NCBI RefSeq assembly: GCF_000425485.1
Contig: NZ_AUDN01000020.1
Span: 1 to 64,000 of the forward strand
DNA length: 64,000 nucleotides
Source: Flavobacterium tegetincola DSM 22377
GTDB lineage: Bacteria > Bacteroidota > Bacteroidia > Flavobacteriales > Flavobacteriaceae
Reading direction: 5' to 3'
The position numbers and the translations under genes were made by a program. Below are positions 52,967 through 61,846 of this stretch, in pieces; the first letter of the stretch is position 1, and each line of letters opens with the position of its first letter. The notes under the pieces were generated by a model. It saw nothing but the letters and a program-made list of their open reading frames with translations, was not told the origin of the DNA and ran no database searches.

Positions 52967-53885
52967 ATGTCTCATTACCTACGAACTATGCGGAACCGCT
53001 AAATACAGCGAAAAAGGACTTCGATTGATAGCACCTAAACTGACTCATTTAAACGATTTACCTTACACGGCATCCGAGCTTCGCCAAGAAGCGGTTAATA
53101 GAGCAAAAAATCTTTCTATACAAGGAGTTCAACCTAAATTGAGTGCCACGATTTCGGTAGTTGACCAAGAGTTTAAAATTGTAGATCAGTTTGGAACGTT
53201 TATTATAAAACCGCAAAACGATTTATTTCCACAATTGCCAGAAAACGAGGATGTGACTATGCGAATGGCGAAAGTGTTTGGTTTGGAAGTGCCTTTCCAC
53301 GGAATGCTTTATGCAAAAGATGGAAGTTTGTCTTATTTTATTAAACGCTTTGATCGTTATGGTAAAGGAAAAAAACTTGCAACAGAAGATTTTGCTCAAT
53401 TAACGGGTAATTCACGAGATACAAAGTACAATTTTACAATGGAAAAATTGATTCCAGTATTGGATGAATTCTGTTCATTTCCTGCCATTGAAAAGGCAGA
53501 TTTTTTTAAAAGAATATTATTTTGTTACGTAACAGGCAATGAAGACATGCATTTAAAAAACTTCTCGTTAATTACCAAAGATGGAAAAACAACACTTACA
53601 CCCGTTTATGATTTTTTAAATTCCACAATATCATTAAAGAATCCACAGGAGGAAATGGCATTGACTTTAAAAGGCAAAAAAAGCAATTTTAGACCTTCCG
53701 ATTTTTTAGATTATTATGCAAAAGAACGGTTACAATTGAACGATAAAACCATAGATACTATTCTGTTGCAAATGGGGAGTGCATTGCCAAAATGGACAGA
53801 GCTTCTTGAATATTCGTTTCTTTCTGAAGTCATGAAGGAAAAATATTTTAATTTGTTAGAAACCAGAATGAAATTTTTTAAGTAG
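52959..53885 (+). CDS. hipT: HipT-like Ser/Thr kinase toxin
   Basis: This 308-residue HipA-like kinase lacks the N-subdomain, as HipT does. It has LSIQGVQPKLSATI (the regulatory Ser and Gly-rich loop, residues 52-65), FGTFIIKPQNDLFPQLPENE (ATP-binding Lys), SYFIKRFDRYGKGKKLATED, the catalytic loop GNEDMHLKNFSLI and the metal-binding YDFLNS. Known HipT has an SIS autophosphorylation motif; here the same place reads SIQ (Ser53), so one of the two serines is missing. E. coli HipT phosphorylates tryptophanyl-tRNA synthetase; the target here is unknown. It could cause growth arrest upon infection or stress. Confidence 0.83.
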   Translation: MNRCLITYELCGTAKYSEKGLRLIAPKLTHLNDLPYTASELRQEAVNRAKNLSIQGVQPKLSATISVVDQEFKIVDQFGTFIIKPQNDLFPQLPENEDVTMRMAKVFGLEVPFHGMLYAKDGSLSYFIKRFDRYGKGKKLATEDFAQLTGNSRDTKYNFTMEKLIPVLDEFCSFPAIEKADFFKRILFCYVTGNEDMHLKNFSLITKDGKTTLTPVYDFLNSTISLKNPQEEMALTLKGKKSNFRPSDFLDYYAKERLQLNDKTIDTILLQMGSALPKWTELLEYSFLSEVMKEKYFNLLETRMKFFK

Positions 53886-53908
53886 TGGAGTTTTCGCACT
53901 TTGATTTT

Positions 53909-54862
53909 CTAATGCATGATTTTCCTAAAAACATCCTCCAAATCATAATTATACAAACCTTCTAATCTTAACTGATCATCGCTTTTGTCATCAGTCATAT
54001 CCCAGATGGATGCATTAATACCAAGCTTTCGCATATAAGGTATTTTATCGTACATAATACTAGCAGCATTTTCACTCATGTCAGGAATAATAACTACTTT
54101 ATGTCCAATTAAACATTGTAGTTTGCCATTTGTCAAACCATTTATACCTCCGTACGCTATCCAATTGTACTGTGGTAAGTTAATGTGTCCAACAATCGCT
54201 GTTTTCTCACTTTCCACAAGAACAACCTTATCGACTCCTTTGAATTTATCATAAATAAGATGTTCACCAAATAAACAGGAATGATAACCATCTTCATTTT
54301 TATAGGGTACTTTAAATTTATTGGTTCGTTTTCCATTTGCATCATAATAGCAGACCTTTGCTTTTTGAATTTGCAACTCTGAATTGATGTTCCAGAATAT
54401 AGTTCCGCCATCGGGTGTTGATCCAATTCCATAAACTTCCTTTGCATCATCTACTTTTGCATTACCGTATTTAGCTCGTAAATACTTTAGTAGTTTGTTT
54501 TCAGGTTGAATGTAGTAATGTTCCCATAGAACCTCTTCTGGAATGTAATTTTGCAATTTTGCAGTTGGTTTTGCAATGCTACCTTTCGCAACTGCAAAGG
54601 ATTGGTTCTGTACCATTATTTCCGCTGACTCGAACTTTTTTGAAAATTCATTCCAGCTATACTGGTTTCCTTTTTCATCTTGATATAATTGTGGAGGCAA
54701 GGTCGCAATTCCACATGAATGGCAATAACCGTAAATTACAGGCACATTTGCAAAAGAGGAAAATTTCCCGTCATTATTGCTTTTATTGCAGCACGGTGTA
54801 ACGAGGTTTAATTCTCTTTTGCTACTGTATTTATAGTCCTCTATTATTTTAATTAAGTTCAT
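53909..54862 (-). CDS. DUF6371/toprim-like primase-type protein of a mobile element
   Basis: From the ATG at 54862 the product is 317 residues; I prefer it to one eight codons upstream because family members start near MNLIKIIEDYKYSSKRE. An N-terminal zinc finger (VTPCCNKSNNDGK, YGYCHSCG) is followed by a linker and a toprim-like region (KVVLVESEKTAIVGHIN, WIAYGGINGLTNGKLQ, HKVVIIPDMSENA). This is the layout of DUF6371 proteins, which accompany DUF3987 proteins in Bacteroidota integrative elements and probably help replicate the element. Its neighbour at 54955 is exactly such a DUF3987 gene. Confidence 0.75.
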   Translation of the reverse strand: MNLIKIIEDYKYSSKRELNLVTPCCNKSNNDGKFSSFANVPVIYGYCHSCGIATLPPQLYQDEKGNQYSWNEFSKKFESAEIMVQNQSFAVAKGSIAKPTAKLQNYIPEEVLWEHYYIQPENKLLKYLRAKYGNAKVDDAKEVYGIGSTPDGGTIFWNINSELQIQKAKVCYYDANGKRTNKFKVPYKNEDGYHSCLFGEHLIYDKFKGVDKVVLVESEKTAIVGHINLPQYNWIAYGGINGLTNGKLQCLIGHKVVIIPDMSENAASIMYDKIPYMRKLGINASIWDMTDDKSDDQLRLEGLYNYDLEDVFRKIMH

Positions 54863-54954
54863 AAAGCATAGGTATTGTATCTGCAACTTGCAACTTGGAA
54901 AACTTTATTTTAAGTTGTTAAAAAACTGAATAACAATGTTTTAATTTTGTAATT

Positions 54955-56250
54955 CTAATTAGTTGCAGTTGCAAGTTGCACATTGATTTTGCTATAAAGC
55001 CGTGAAACTTTAGATTTGTGCATTCCAGAAAAGTCTACAACTTCTTTTTGAGTTTTATTATTTTTAATTGCAAACCGAACGAAGTCATCTGGTGTTATAT
55101 CTTTTAATCCATCTTCTTTTAATTCCTCTAAAATAATTTTGAAGTTTGTAAAATAGAAGTCATTTAATAGAATGGCAGTTTCAACAGTTTGACATGTTAT
55201 AACTGTTGCAAAACTGGATGTTTCTGCGTGATTAATCAAATGAACGAGTAATACGAACTTGGAAATGCTTATTTGCATTTTTGCAATGTATTCGTAGGTG
55301 TAGTCAGTCTGCTTTTTTTGAAGATAAATAAGGCTTTGTACATATTCAAGTATCCTCTTTTCTGCATCTTGTGTTAATTTTATATTTACTGAATCAATTT
55401 CTGTATCACTCTCAATCTCATTTCGGTAATTCAACAAGTTGTTAAGTGGTTTTGTATAAGAATTTAAAACATCTTCATCTATTTTTTTATTTGAAACCAC
55501 ATCATTGCTTGTTAATTTTGTAGTAAATAAGAGGCGGTCAATAAGTCCGCTTTCCAAATTTCCATCAGCAAAGAGTTTTGGTACAAATTGACTTTGAATT
55601 GAACCCATAAGCGATGGGCAAGATTTTTCAATGCGATAACTCTCAGTAGTTTTTCTTGAAATATCTACCATTTTATTGGTATTGCCTTGGAGTAAAAATG
55701 TTCTCCATGCAGCACCTTCATTACTGTTTTTATTTGACATTTTTTGAACCAGGCCGAATAGTTCATCAACAAATACACCAATTGAGTATGGGTTTTTATA
55801 ATGTACAAACAATGCAGCTTCGATGGTAGCATCTTGTAATAAATACTGTTTTCGCTTAATTGTAGCTGTCGGATCTTCTTCTTTTAATCTATTAAATTCA
55901 TGATAATTTTCGTCATCATGTTTTTTTAACAGATCTGTAGCAAAATCCATTGGGGGAGATTTACTATCACCTCTACTTCCCACGATAGCGAAATACAAAT
56001 TCGGATAGTTTGTATAGGACATAGCTGTGATTGAAAAAGCTAATCCCGCAGCATTACAGTAAGCAAACAGGATGGAACTCAAAAGATACTCTTTCGGAAA
56101 TCGCTTGTATTTGAAAGCGTCTTCAATGATATTTTGAATAGGTTTAGGCAATTTTGTAATGATTTGATCAAGCTGCATTCTTGCAAAATCTTTGTTACAC
56201 ATTGATGCTCGATCAATATGAGTTGCTATTTGATTAAGTGTTGGTTCCAT
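54955..56250 (-). CDS. DUF3987 protein (primase/helicase-like) of a mobile element
   Basis: This 431-residue protein has the DUF3987 features: LPKPIQNIIEDAFKYKRFP, then LLSSILFAYCNAAGLAFSIT, a Walker-A-like FAIVGSRGDSKSPPMDFATD, VFVDELFGLVQKM (Walker-B-like Asp-Glu) and PSLMGSIQSQFVPKLFADGN ... SGLIDRLLFTT. The C-terminal part ends in a small HTH-like piece (NNKTQKEVVDFSGMHKSKVS). Such proteins are thought to replicate integrated elements together with DUF6371 proteins. It is followed 92 bp downstream by the DUF6371 gene and preceded 11 bp upstream by a zinc-finger gene. Confidence 0.82.
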   Translation of the reverse strand: MEPTLNQIATHIDRASMCNKDFARMQLDQIITKLPKPIQNIIEDAFKYKRFPKEYLLSSILFAYCNAAGLAFSITAMSYTNYPNLYFAIVGSRGDSKSPPMDFATDLLKKHDDENYHEFNRLKEEDPTATIKRKQYLLQDATIEAALFVHYKNPYSIGVFVDELFGLVQKMSNKNSNEGAAWRTFLLQGNTNKMVDISRKTTESYRIEKSCPSLMGSIQSQFVPKLFADGNLESGLIDRLLFTTKLTSNDVVSNKKIDEDVLNSYTKPLNNLLNYRNEIESDTEIDSVNIKLTQDAEKRILEYVQSLIYLQKKQTDYTYEYIAKMQISISKFVLLVHLINHAETSSFATVITCQTVETAILLNDFYFTNFKIILEELKEDGLKDITPDDFVRFAIKNNKTQKEVVDFSGMHKSKVSRLYSKINVQLATATN

Positions 56251-56261
56251 TATTTTGATGA

Positions 56262-56678
56262 TTATTGACGATTAATTAAATAAATGATTTGTTTTGTATC
56301 CAGATCATAAAAAGGTTTTGCACCGTTTGATTGTGACGGCATGTTTAAAACGGCATGATAGCGAGAAGTTAAAAGGTTTTTGACGTCTTGCAAATCTTTT
56401 TTAGTAGCGGGTTTATTCTCTTCTCGTATGAATAGGGAAGTGGCAAGATTAACTGCTAAAGTGCCAACTGCGGCATTTCCCACACCTGCTAAACTCATTT
56501 TATCAATAGTTGTTTTCGTAGGTTTCTTCCTATCGATTGATGGTAGGTTTAAACCTGAATTTTTTCTGATTGCAAAGGCTCTAGTCCTGCAACTATTGCT
56601 GCAATACTTTTGTTTCTTTCTTCTATTCGGTTTGTATTCTTTGCTACAATACTGACAGGTATATAAATAATTTTCCAT
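56262..56678 (-). CDS. Zinc-finger protein of the mobile element
   Basis: The 138-residue product starts with a four-Cys zinc ribbon (CQYCSKEYKPNRRKKQKYCSNSC, Cys pairs about 15 residues apart) and a basic helix. The middle is Ala/Val/Gly-rich (LAGVGNAAVGTLAVNLATSL) and the end is beta-like (KPFYDLDTKQIIYLI). The same Cys pattern occurs in the protein encoded at 59307. It probably binds DNA. It lies between the HTH gene at 56708 and the DUF3987 gene, all read leftward. Confidence 0.65.
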   Translation of the reverse strand: MENYLYTCQYCSKEYKPNRRKKQKYCSNSCRTRAFAIRKNSGLNLPSIDRKKPTKTTIDKMSLAGVGNAAVGTLAVNLATSLFIREENKPATKKDLQDVKNLLTSRYHAVLNMPSQSNGAKPFYDLDTKQIIYLINRQ

Positions 56679-56707
56679 TGTGCGTTATTTTTACGTTAGA
56701 TTGACGG

Positions 56708-57037
56708 TTAAAAGATTCTATTATTCGATAAATATTTATCTAGTTCAAGGTTTAAATCTGTTGTATTTTTTTGAGTGCCGCTTTTAACCCATTCCAAAAT
56801 ATCTGCTTTTACAAAGTAGAGCTGCTTTCCTTTTTTGATGAATGGAATTTTGTTTTTATGCACTAAACCATATACAGTTGGTACTGCTTTGTGAATAAGC
56901 GAAGCAGCTTCAGTTATTCTAATAAATGGCGGTTCATCTTCTGTCGTAGTAACATTGATGGTTCTGATAATGTTTTCAGAAACTTTTTCAGAAATACTTC
57001 TAATTAGCTCTTCGAAGAGCGCGTTGAAATTGGTCAT
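56708..57037 (-). CDS. Excisionase-like helix-turn-helix protein
   Basis: This 109-residue protein has a helical lead (LFEELIRSISEKVSENIIRT) and a MerR-like HTH_17 domain: FIRITEAASLIHKAVPTVYG, LVHKNKIPFIKKGKQLYFVK, ADILEWVKSG. Proteins of this kind act as excisionase or activator in Bacteroidota integrative elements. It is followed by the zinc-finger and DUF3987 genes on the same strand and preceded by a 139-bp gap that should hold a promoter. Confidence 0.8.
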   Translation of the reverse strand: MTNFNALFEELIRSISEKVSENIIRTINVTTTEDEPPFIRITEAASLIHKAVPTVYGLVHKNKIPFIKKGKQLYFVKADILEWVKSGTQKNTTDLNLELDKYLSNNRIF

Positions 57038-57176
57038 AATTTTTATTTTACTTGTTAATTATGGCGCAATCTATAATGAAAAAATCCCTAAAGAAATACT
57101 TTAGGGATGGCTTATGGATGGCTTACGGATGCTTTAAATTGTTGTAAAACAGTGCTTTAATGAATGATATTTGTAG

Positions 57177-58169
57177 TTATTTTTTCGGATACATTGTTTT
57201 GATTTGTTCAGAAATAATAGTTGCTCTATGTTTTTTTAATGTTTGTTTTGTCAAAGGCAAGTCATAATTAGTAATTTTGACAAATATATTATCGATTGTG
57301 GTTACCATATTTTTTAAACTGCCCTTTCTTAAAATTCCATTAATAACCTTGTGATAAGCTACATTTTTTGACGAACTTCCGTGAAAAATGGATATGTCTT
57401 TAATTTCTCCGATTAAAATTATAAGTTTAAATTTTTCAGTAATTGGTATTTCGTTTTTTTCAGCTAAACAAAGGTTCAAAACGAGTAATTGCTCATCACT
57501 TTCGAAATCTTGAGATATCTTTTTACTTGAAACTTTTTCTTCATTCAATTGTAGTTCCTCTTGAGGATTTTCTCTAATTATTGTCCAATTTAAATTTCCA
57601 TAATCATTTACGTTTTTTATGGCAAAAGGAATAAATTTGTCTGGATAAATTTTAGAAAATATGGCTCTGTATAATTCACTATTTATGACATGTCCATCAA
57701 AAAATTCTAAAGTAAAACTTGAGTAATCTCCCGAATCGTAGAAAAGCTCGTATAGGTCACTATTTTTACCTAATCTTTCTTCAATTTTTTGCAAACTGTG
57801 ATAAGTTATTAAATCATAAATGAATCGATTGAAACCATAATTATCGATTGCTTTATAATTTTTATCAATGGCTCTATTAACTTTTGTAACTAATTCAAAT
57901 TCTGTTTTAATCTCATTTTCGATTATCTTTGAAATTGAAGTTGTATTGCTATAGTAATCATTGCGAAAACAGAAAAGTCGGTAGCAACTTTCAAATAAGT
58001 TATAATTTTTGCCAATTAAATTATTATAATATTTTTCGGATAATTGAAATCTAATTCTGTCGATAGCATGTGGAAATGGTCTATCATCATTTTTAAATTC
58101 TTTAAACTGCTTTATTATAAAGTATTCAGCCTTGACGAAGACCTTTTTTAAAATGTAATCATAATCCAT
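57177..58169 (-). CDS. Unknown protein coupled to the integrase gene
   Basis: This 330-residue protein is helical and charged, without signal or membrane segments: FVKAEYFIIKQFKEFKNDDR, a central mixed region (YSSFTLEFFDGHVINSELYR, AIFSKIYPDKFIPFAIKNVN), and a C-terminal basic helix (PLTKQTLKKHRATIISEQIK). I do not recognise a family. The gene overlaps the integrase gene by 11 bp, so it is co-translated, and it may serve integration control or be cargo of the element. Confidence 0.6.
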   Translation of the reverse strand: MDYDYILKKVFVKAEYFIIKQFKEFKNDDRPFPHAIDRIRFQLSEKYYNNLIGKNYNLFESCYRLFCFRNDYYSNTTSISKIIENEIKTEFELVTKVNRAIDKNYKAIDNYGFNRFIYDLITYHSLQKIEERLGKNSDLYELFYDSGDYSSFTLEFFDGHVINSELYRAIFSKIYPDKFIPFAIKNVNDYGNLNWTIIRENPQEELQLNEEKVSSKKISQDFESDEQLLVLNLCLAEKNEIPITEKFKLIILIGEIKDISIFHGSSSKNVAYHKVINGILRKGSLKNMVTTIDNIFVKITNYDLPLTKQTLKKHRATIISEQIKTMYPKK

Positions 58170-59295
58170 CTAATTTCAAATTTATTCGGTTAGCTGCAAT
58201 TATTTTATTGCTATCAATTACTTTTGTATATATCTGTGTAGTTGCAACATTTTTATGTCCTAGCAGTTTTGAGACAGTATATATGTCTGCTCCATTTGCA
58301 AGTTGTAATGTTGCGTAAGTGTGTCTAAAATTATGGAAAGAAATTTTCTTTGTGATTCCAGAATCCACCAACCATTTTTTAAGTGGTCTTCCAATATCCG
58401 TGTATTTTACATCGCCAAAAACTAACGAGTTATCTTTCGGTTGCAAATTTATAATGTCCAAAACGCTCTGTGAGATGGGATGATTGAATAAATTTCCTGT
58501 CTTCTTCTCTCTCAATTTAATGTAGCTACCTTGATGTTTATCGTTATAAATATTAGAAAAAGGCAATGCTTTAACATCGACAAAGCGTAAGCCAGTCAAA
58601 GCAGAAAAAATTGCCATGTGTTTTAATTTTGGCATGTCGCACGGTGTGTCCCACAAAATTTCTAATTCTTCTTGGGAAAGGTATTCTCTATACGTTTGCT
58701 CTTCTTTAATAAAAACAATTTCGGAGGCAAGGTCTTTTTCAATAATGTTTTTCTTGTAAGCCCTTTTTAAAACAGAAGCAAAGTTTTTAAAATAGGAGGA
58801 AGCAGTATTGACTGATAATTTACCTTTGCCAGTTCTTAAATTGTTTGTTTTTAGAAGAAAGTTTCTGTATTTTCTTACATGCTCATCATTTAAAAAGTGT
58901 GATAGTAGTCGATTACCTGCAAAAGCTTTATAATAAGTAAGTGAAGCATTCCAACTTGAATGGTTTGAATCAGTTCCATTATTGTAGTATTCCTCAACGA
59001 CACTATTGTAGAACTCGATGAAATCGACATTGTAAGTGATGTTTTCCTTAAAACCAAACTCTTTATCTTTGATTTGAGTTAACCTTTTGGCGCGCACTAA
59101 ATTTGCAAACTCCAAAATTGATTTATTATGGGTTTTTTCAACCTCATTCTTTGGTTTTAAATAAACGTAAATTTTTAAAAATTCCCTGCGAGTGGGTTTT
59201 CCTGTCTTTGCACTTATAATTTCAGGGAAGAAATCTAAATACAAACTTGCTCTACCGTTTGCAATTGGTTTTTGACGTAGTGATACTGTTGCCAT
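58159..59295 (-). CDS. Site-specific tyrosine integrase
   Basis: This 378-residue recombinase integrates and excises the element. The N-terminal arm-binding domain (SLRQKPIANGRASLYLDFFP; residues 1-75) is followed by a SAM-like core-binding domain (about 90-190). The catalytic domain carries Arg237 in ALTGLRFVDVK, the HNFRHTYATLQLANGADIYT box (His321, Arg324), LLGHKNVATTQIYTKV with His347 and nucleophile Tyr356. All five catalytic positions are present, so it should be active, unlike the fragment at 51681. It overlaps the unknown gene at 57177 and is 11 bp downstream of the HTH/zinc-finger gene. Confidence 0.93.
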   Translation of the reverse strand: MATVSLRQKPIANGRASLYLDFFPEIISAKTGKPTRREFLKIYVYLKPKNEVEKTHNKSILEFANLVRAKRLTQIKDKEFGFKENITYNVDFIEFYNSVVEEYYNNGTDSNHSSWNASLTYYKAFAGNRLLSHFLNDEHVRKYRNFLLKTNNLRTGKGKLSVNTASSYFKNFASVLKRAYKKNIIEKDLASEIVFIKEEQTYREYLSQEELEILWDTPCDMPKLKHMAIFSALTGLRFVDVKALPFSNIYNDKHQGSYIKLREKKTGNLFNHPISQSVLDIINLQPKDNSLVFGDVKYTDIGRPLKKWLVDSGITKKISFHNFRHTYATLQLANGADIYTVSKLLGHKNVATTQIYTKVIDSNKIIAANRINLKLDGL

Positions 59296-59306
59296 TTGTT
59301 TATATT

Positions 59307-59867
59307 TTAGGTGAAAATGGAATCGATATCTTCTCTTTTTACTAGTACGAATTTACCCTGATTCCTTTTAGGGATATTGAAACGTTTTATTATATTGTAT
59401 AAAGCTCCATTTGAAATTTGAAATTTGTCAATAATTTCTTGCATGGTGTAGGAGTTATAAATTGTAATTTCATCTTTTGGATCAATTTTATTTTTTTCAA
59501 TTTCTTTTAAGTTGTTGTCAAAATATCTCTCGATGTCACTTCTTCTAATTAGTGTTTTTCTTTCAGAGAATTGTACCGCATTAATGGCTTCTCGCTCAAT
59601 CAATCTGTAAACGGTTTTTGGAGACATATTAAGTAGTATTGAAGCGTCCTTAACAGTTAAGAATTGCTTTTCTTTAATATCATCAAATACATCTTTTTGC
59701 TCTTTCTTCTGACTTAATGCTGTTGCTGCATTGCTGATTTCAATTTTTGCGTTCCTTTCTTTTAATTTTCCATTCTTACCTCGGCACTTATCAGAACAAA
59801 AACGAGTAGTTGTTTTTTGTGCAACAAATACATTTTTACATATCTCACAGACTCGATTTACTTCCAT
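59307..59867 (-). CDS. Zinc-finger and double helix-turn-helix protein, element regulator
   Basis: The 186-residue product has a four-Cys finger at the N-terminus (CEICKNVFVAQ, RFCSDKCRGK). An excisionase-type HTH follows (FLTVKDASILLNMSPKTVYR, REAINAVQFSERKTLIRRSD), then a second HTH (YTMQEIIDKFQISNGALYNI, KFVLVKREDIDSIF). It is the first gene of the leftward cluster and likely controls integrase expression or directionality. Its upstream region (59868-60056) abuts the mnmE terminator and should contain one end of the element. Confidence 0.8.
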   Translation of the reverse strand: MEVNRVCEICKNVFVAQKTTTRFCSDKCRGKNGKLKERNAKIEISNAATALSQKKEQKDVFDDIKEKQFLTVKDASILLNMSPKTVYRLIEREAINAVQFSERKTLIRRSDIERYFDNNLKEIEKNKIDPKDEITIYNSYTMQEIIDKFQISNGALYNIIKRFNIPKRNQGKFVLVKREDIDSIFT

Positions 59868-60056
59868 ATTTAGATAATTTATGATGTGTAGTAAAAAACT
59901 ATTATCCCAGTTACATATAAATAAGGGTAATTAAGGGACACAAAATTTATTTTTATTTTCAAAGATAGCAAAAATTTGAAACGAGGTACACTATAGGTAC
60001 AAAAAATAGCAAAAAATGCAAAAATCTTACAAAATGAAAAAAATATGAAACATAAA

Positions 60057-60081
60057 AAAACCCTTGATTTACAAGGGTTTT
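60057..60081 (-). terminator. Terminator of mnmE
   Basis: AAAACCCTTG and CAAGGGTTTT form a perfect 10-bp stem with a 5-base loop. Read on the minus strand it ends in seven T. It lies about 40 bp after the mnmE stop codon. Confidence 0.85.
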
Positions 60082-60122
60082 AGTGCTATTTATTTTGTGT
60101 TTTTTTGTTAAAAAAAGTGATT

Positions 60123-61559
60123 TTATTTTCCAATACAAAAGTTAGCAAATATATTCCCCAATAACTCATCATTCGTAACCTGCCCCGTAATTGTCCCAAA
60201 TTCAAACAACGCATCCTTAATATCAAGCGACATCAAATCAGCAGATAAATCGCTTTGCAATCCCCATTGTACTTTCTGAATCGCCTCCAAGGCTTTGATC
60301 AACGAATCGTAATGACGGGAATTGGTTACAATCGTCTCATTATTACGCAAAGCACCAGTGTTTACAAAAGATAGTAATGTATTCTTTAACGCATCAATTC
60401 CTGTTTTTTCTTTAGCAGAAATGGAAATCAGTTGTCGGTTGTCGGTTGTCGATTGCGAGTGATGTTCTGTAAGTTCGTGTGCAAAAAAGGATAGCTCATC
60501 CTCCGACAATAAATCCGATTTATTGATAACAATTACCAACGCCTTTAGCGGATATTTATTTTTTATTTTTTCAATTTCAGTTTTTAACGTATTAACCGAG
60601 AACCGAGAACTGTCAACAGACAACTGATATCCGTCAACCAAAAACAAAACAACCTGTGCTTGTTCCATTTTCTCAAACGTTTTTTTAATCCCGATACTTT
60701 CCACCACATCCGTAGTTTCGCGGATTCCCGCCGTATCGATAAATCGAAAACCAATACCGCCAATTACTAGTTCGTCCTCGATCGTGTCCCGCGTCGTTCC
60801 TGCAATTTCAGAAACAATCGCACGTTCTTCGTTCAATAAAGCATTTAGTAAAGTAGATTTTCCCACGTTTGGCTCGCCTACAATTGCTACAGGAATACCG
60901 TTCTTGATGACATTTCCCACAGCAAACGAATCGATAAGTCGTTTCAACACAAACTCAATTCGCGTTACCAATTCATTAAATTGCGTCCGATCCGCAAACT
61001 CTACATCTTCTTCTGCAAAGTCCAATTCTAGTTCAATTAGCGAAGCAAAATTCAATAATTCTTCTCGTAGTTTGGCTATTTCATTACTAAATCCTCCACG
61101 CATTTGCTGCATCGCAATTTGGTGACTTGCCTCATTATCTGACGAAATCAAATCGGCAACGGCTTCTGCTTGAGATAAATCCAGTTTTCCATTTAAAAAG
61201 GCACGCAATGTAAATTCGCCCGCTTGTGCCATTCTACCACCTTTTCGCAACAGCAATTGAATAATTTGCTGCTGAATAAAAGACGAACCGTGACACGAAA
61301 TTTCAATCGTATTTTCTCCCGTATAGGAATTTGTACCCTTAAAAATGGTCACTAAAACTTGATCCAAAACTTTTTGACCGTCCAAAATATGACCCAGATG
61401 CACCGTATGTGTTTTCTGCCTGCTCAAATCTTTCCCCGAAACCGACTGAAAAACAGATGCTCCAATAACAATGGCATCCGGTCCCGAAATCCGAATTACA
61501 GCAATCGCTCCAGCACCAGAAGGCGTTGCCAAAGCCACAATCGTATCTTGATAAATCAT
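60123..61559 (-). CDS. mnmE: tRNA modification GTPase MnmE
   Basis: This 478-residue GTPase modifies the wobble uridine of certain tRNAs together with MnmG. The N-terminal tetrahydrofolate-binding domain (DTIVALATPSGAGAIAVIRI, GEFTLRAFLNGKLDLSQAEA) is followed by a helical domain and the inserted G domain: G1 GEPNVGKST (228-236), G2/G3 AGTTRDT and DTAG, G4 NKSD (346-349), G5 SAK. The C-terminus is the required CIGK. Two unusual stretches in the G domain, about residues 311-322 and 368-377, are encoded by short tandem DNA repeats and seem to be insertions in surface loops. The integrated element lies directly downstream. Confidence 0.96.
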   Translation of the reverse strand: MIYQDTIVALATPSGAGAIAVIRISGPDAIVIGASVFQSVSGKDLSRQKTHTVHLGHILDGQKVLDQVLVTIFKGTNSYTGENTIEISCHGSSFIQQQIIQLLLRKGGRMAQAGEFTLRAFLNGKLDLSQAEAVADLISSDNEASHQIAMQQMRGGFSNEIAKLREELLNFASLIELELDFAEEDVEFADRTQFNELVTRIEFVLKRLIDSFAVGNVIKNGIPVAIVGEPNVGKSTLLNALLNEERAIVSEIAGTTRDTIEDELVIGGIGFRFIDTAGIRETTDVVESIGIKKTFEKMEQAQVVLFLVDGYQLSVDSSRFSVNTLKTEIEKIKNKYPLKALVIVINKSDLLSEDELSFFAHELTEHHSQSTTDNRQLISISAKEKTGIDALKNTLLSFVNTGALRNNETIVTNSRHYDSLIKALEAIQKVQWGLQSDLSADLMSLDIKDALFEFGTITGQVTNDELLGNIFANFCIGK

Positions 61560-61846
61560 AACATTTTAATTTTGTGCAAAAGTACGCAATTTCAGCCAAG
61601 CAATAAATACAACTGATGGACTATAAAAATTTTTTGGATCACGGCTTTTGGGCATTCTTTATTCCTTGTTCCCGCCATCCTCCCGCATCTGCACTAGATT
61701 GCTTCCTACGTTGGAAAGACTATGGCAGGACGCTCCTTCCTGTCGGGGATAGAAAAACAATCTTCAGGCTTCTTTTAATCCTTTTTCGCATTGCACGAAT
61801 GAAAGTTTTGATTAACTTTATAACAGAAATCATAAATACGCAACCG

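Noticed and set aside
53909-60123. Att repeats of the integrated element
   Set aside because: I compared the sequence around 53886-53930 with 60060-60130 by eye and found no convincing direct repeat longer than chance.
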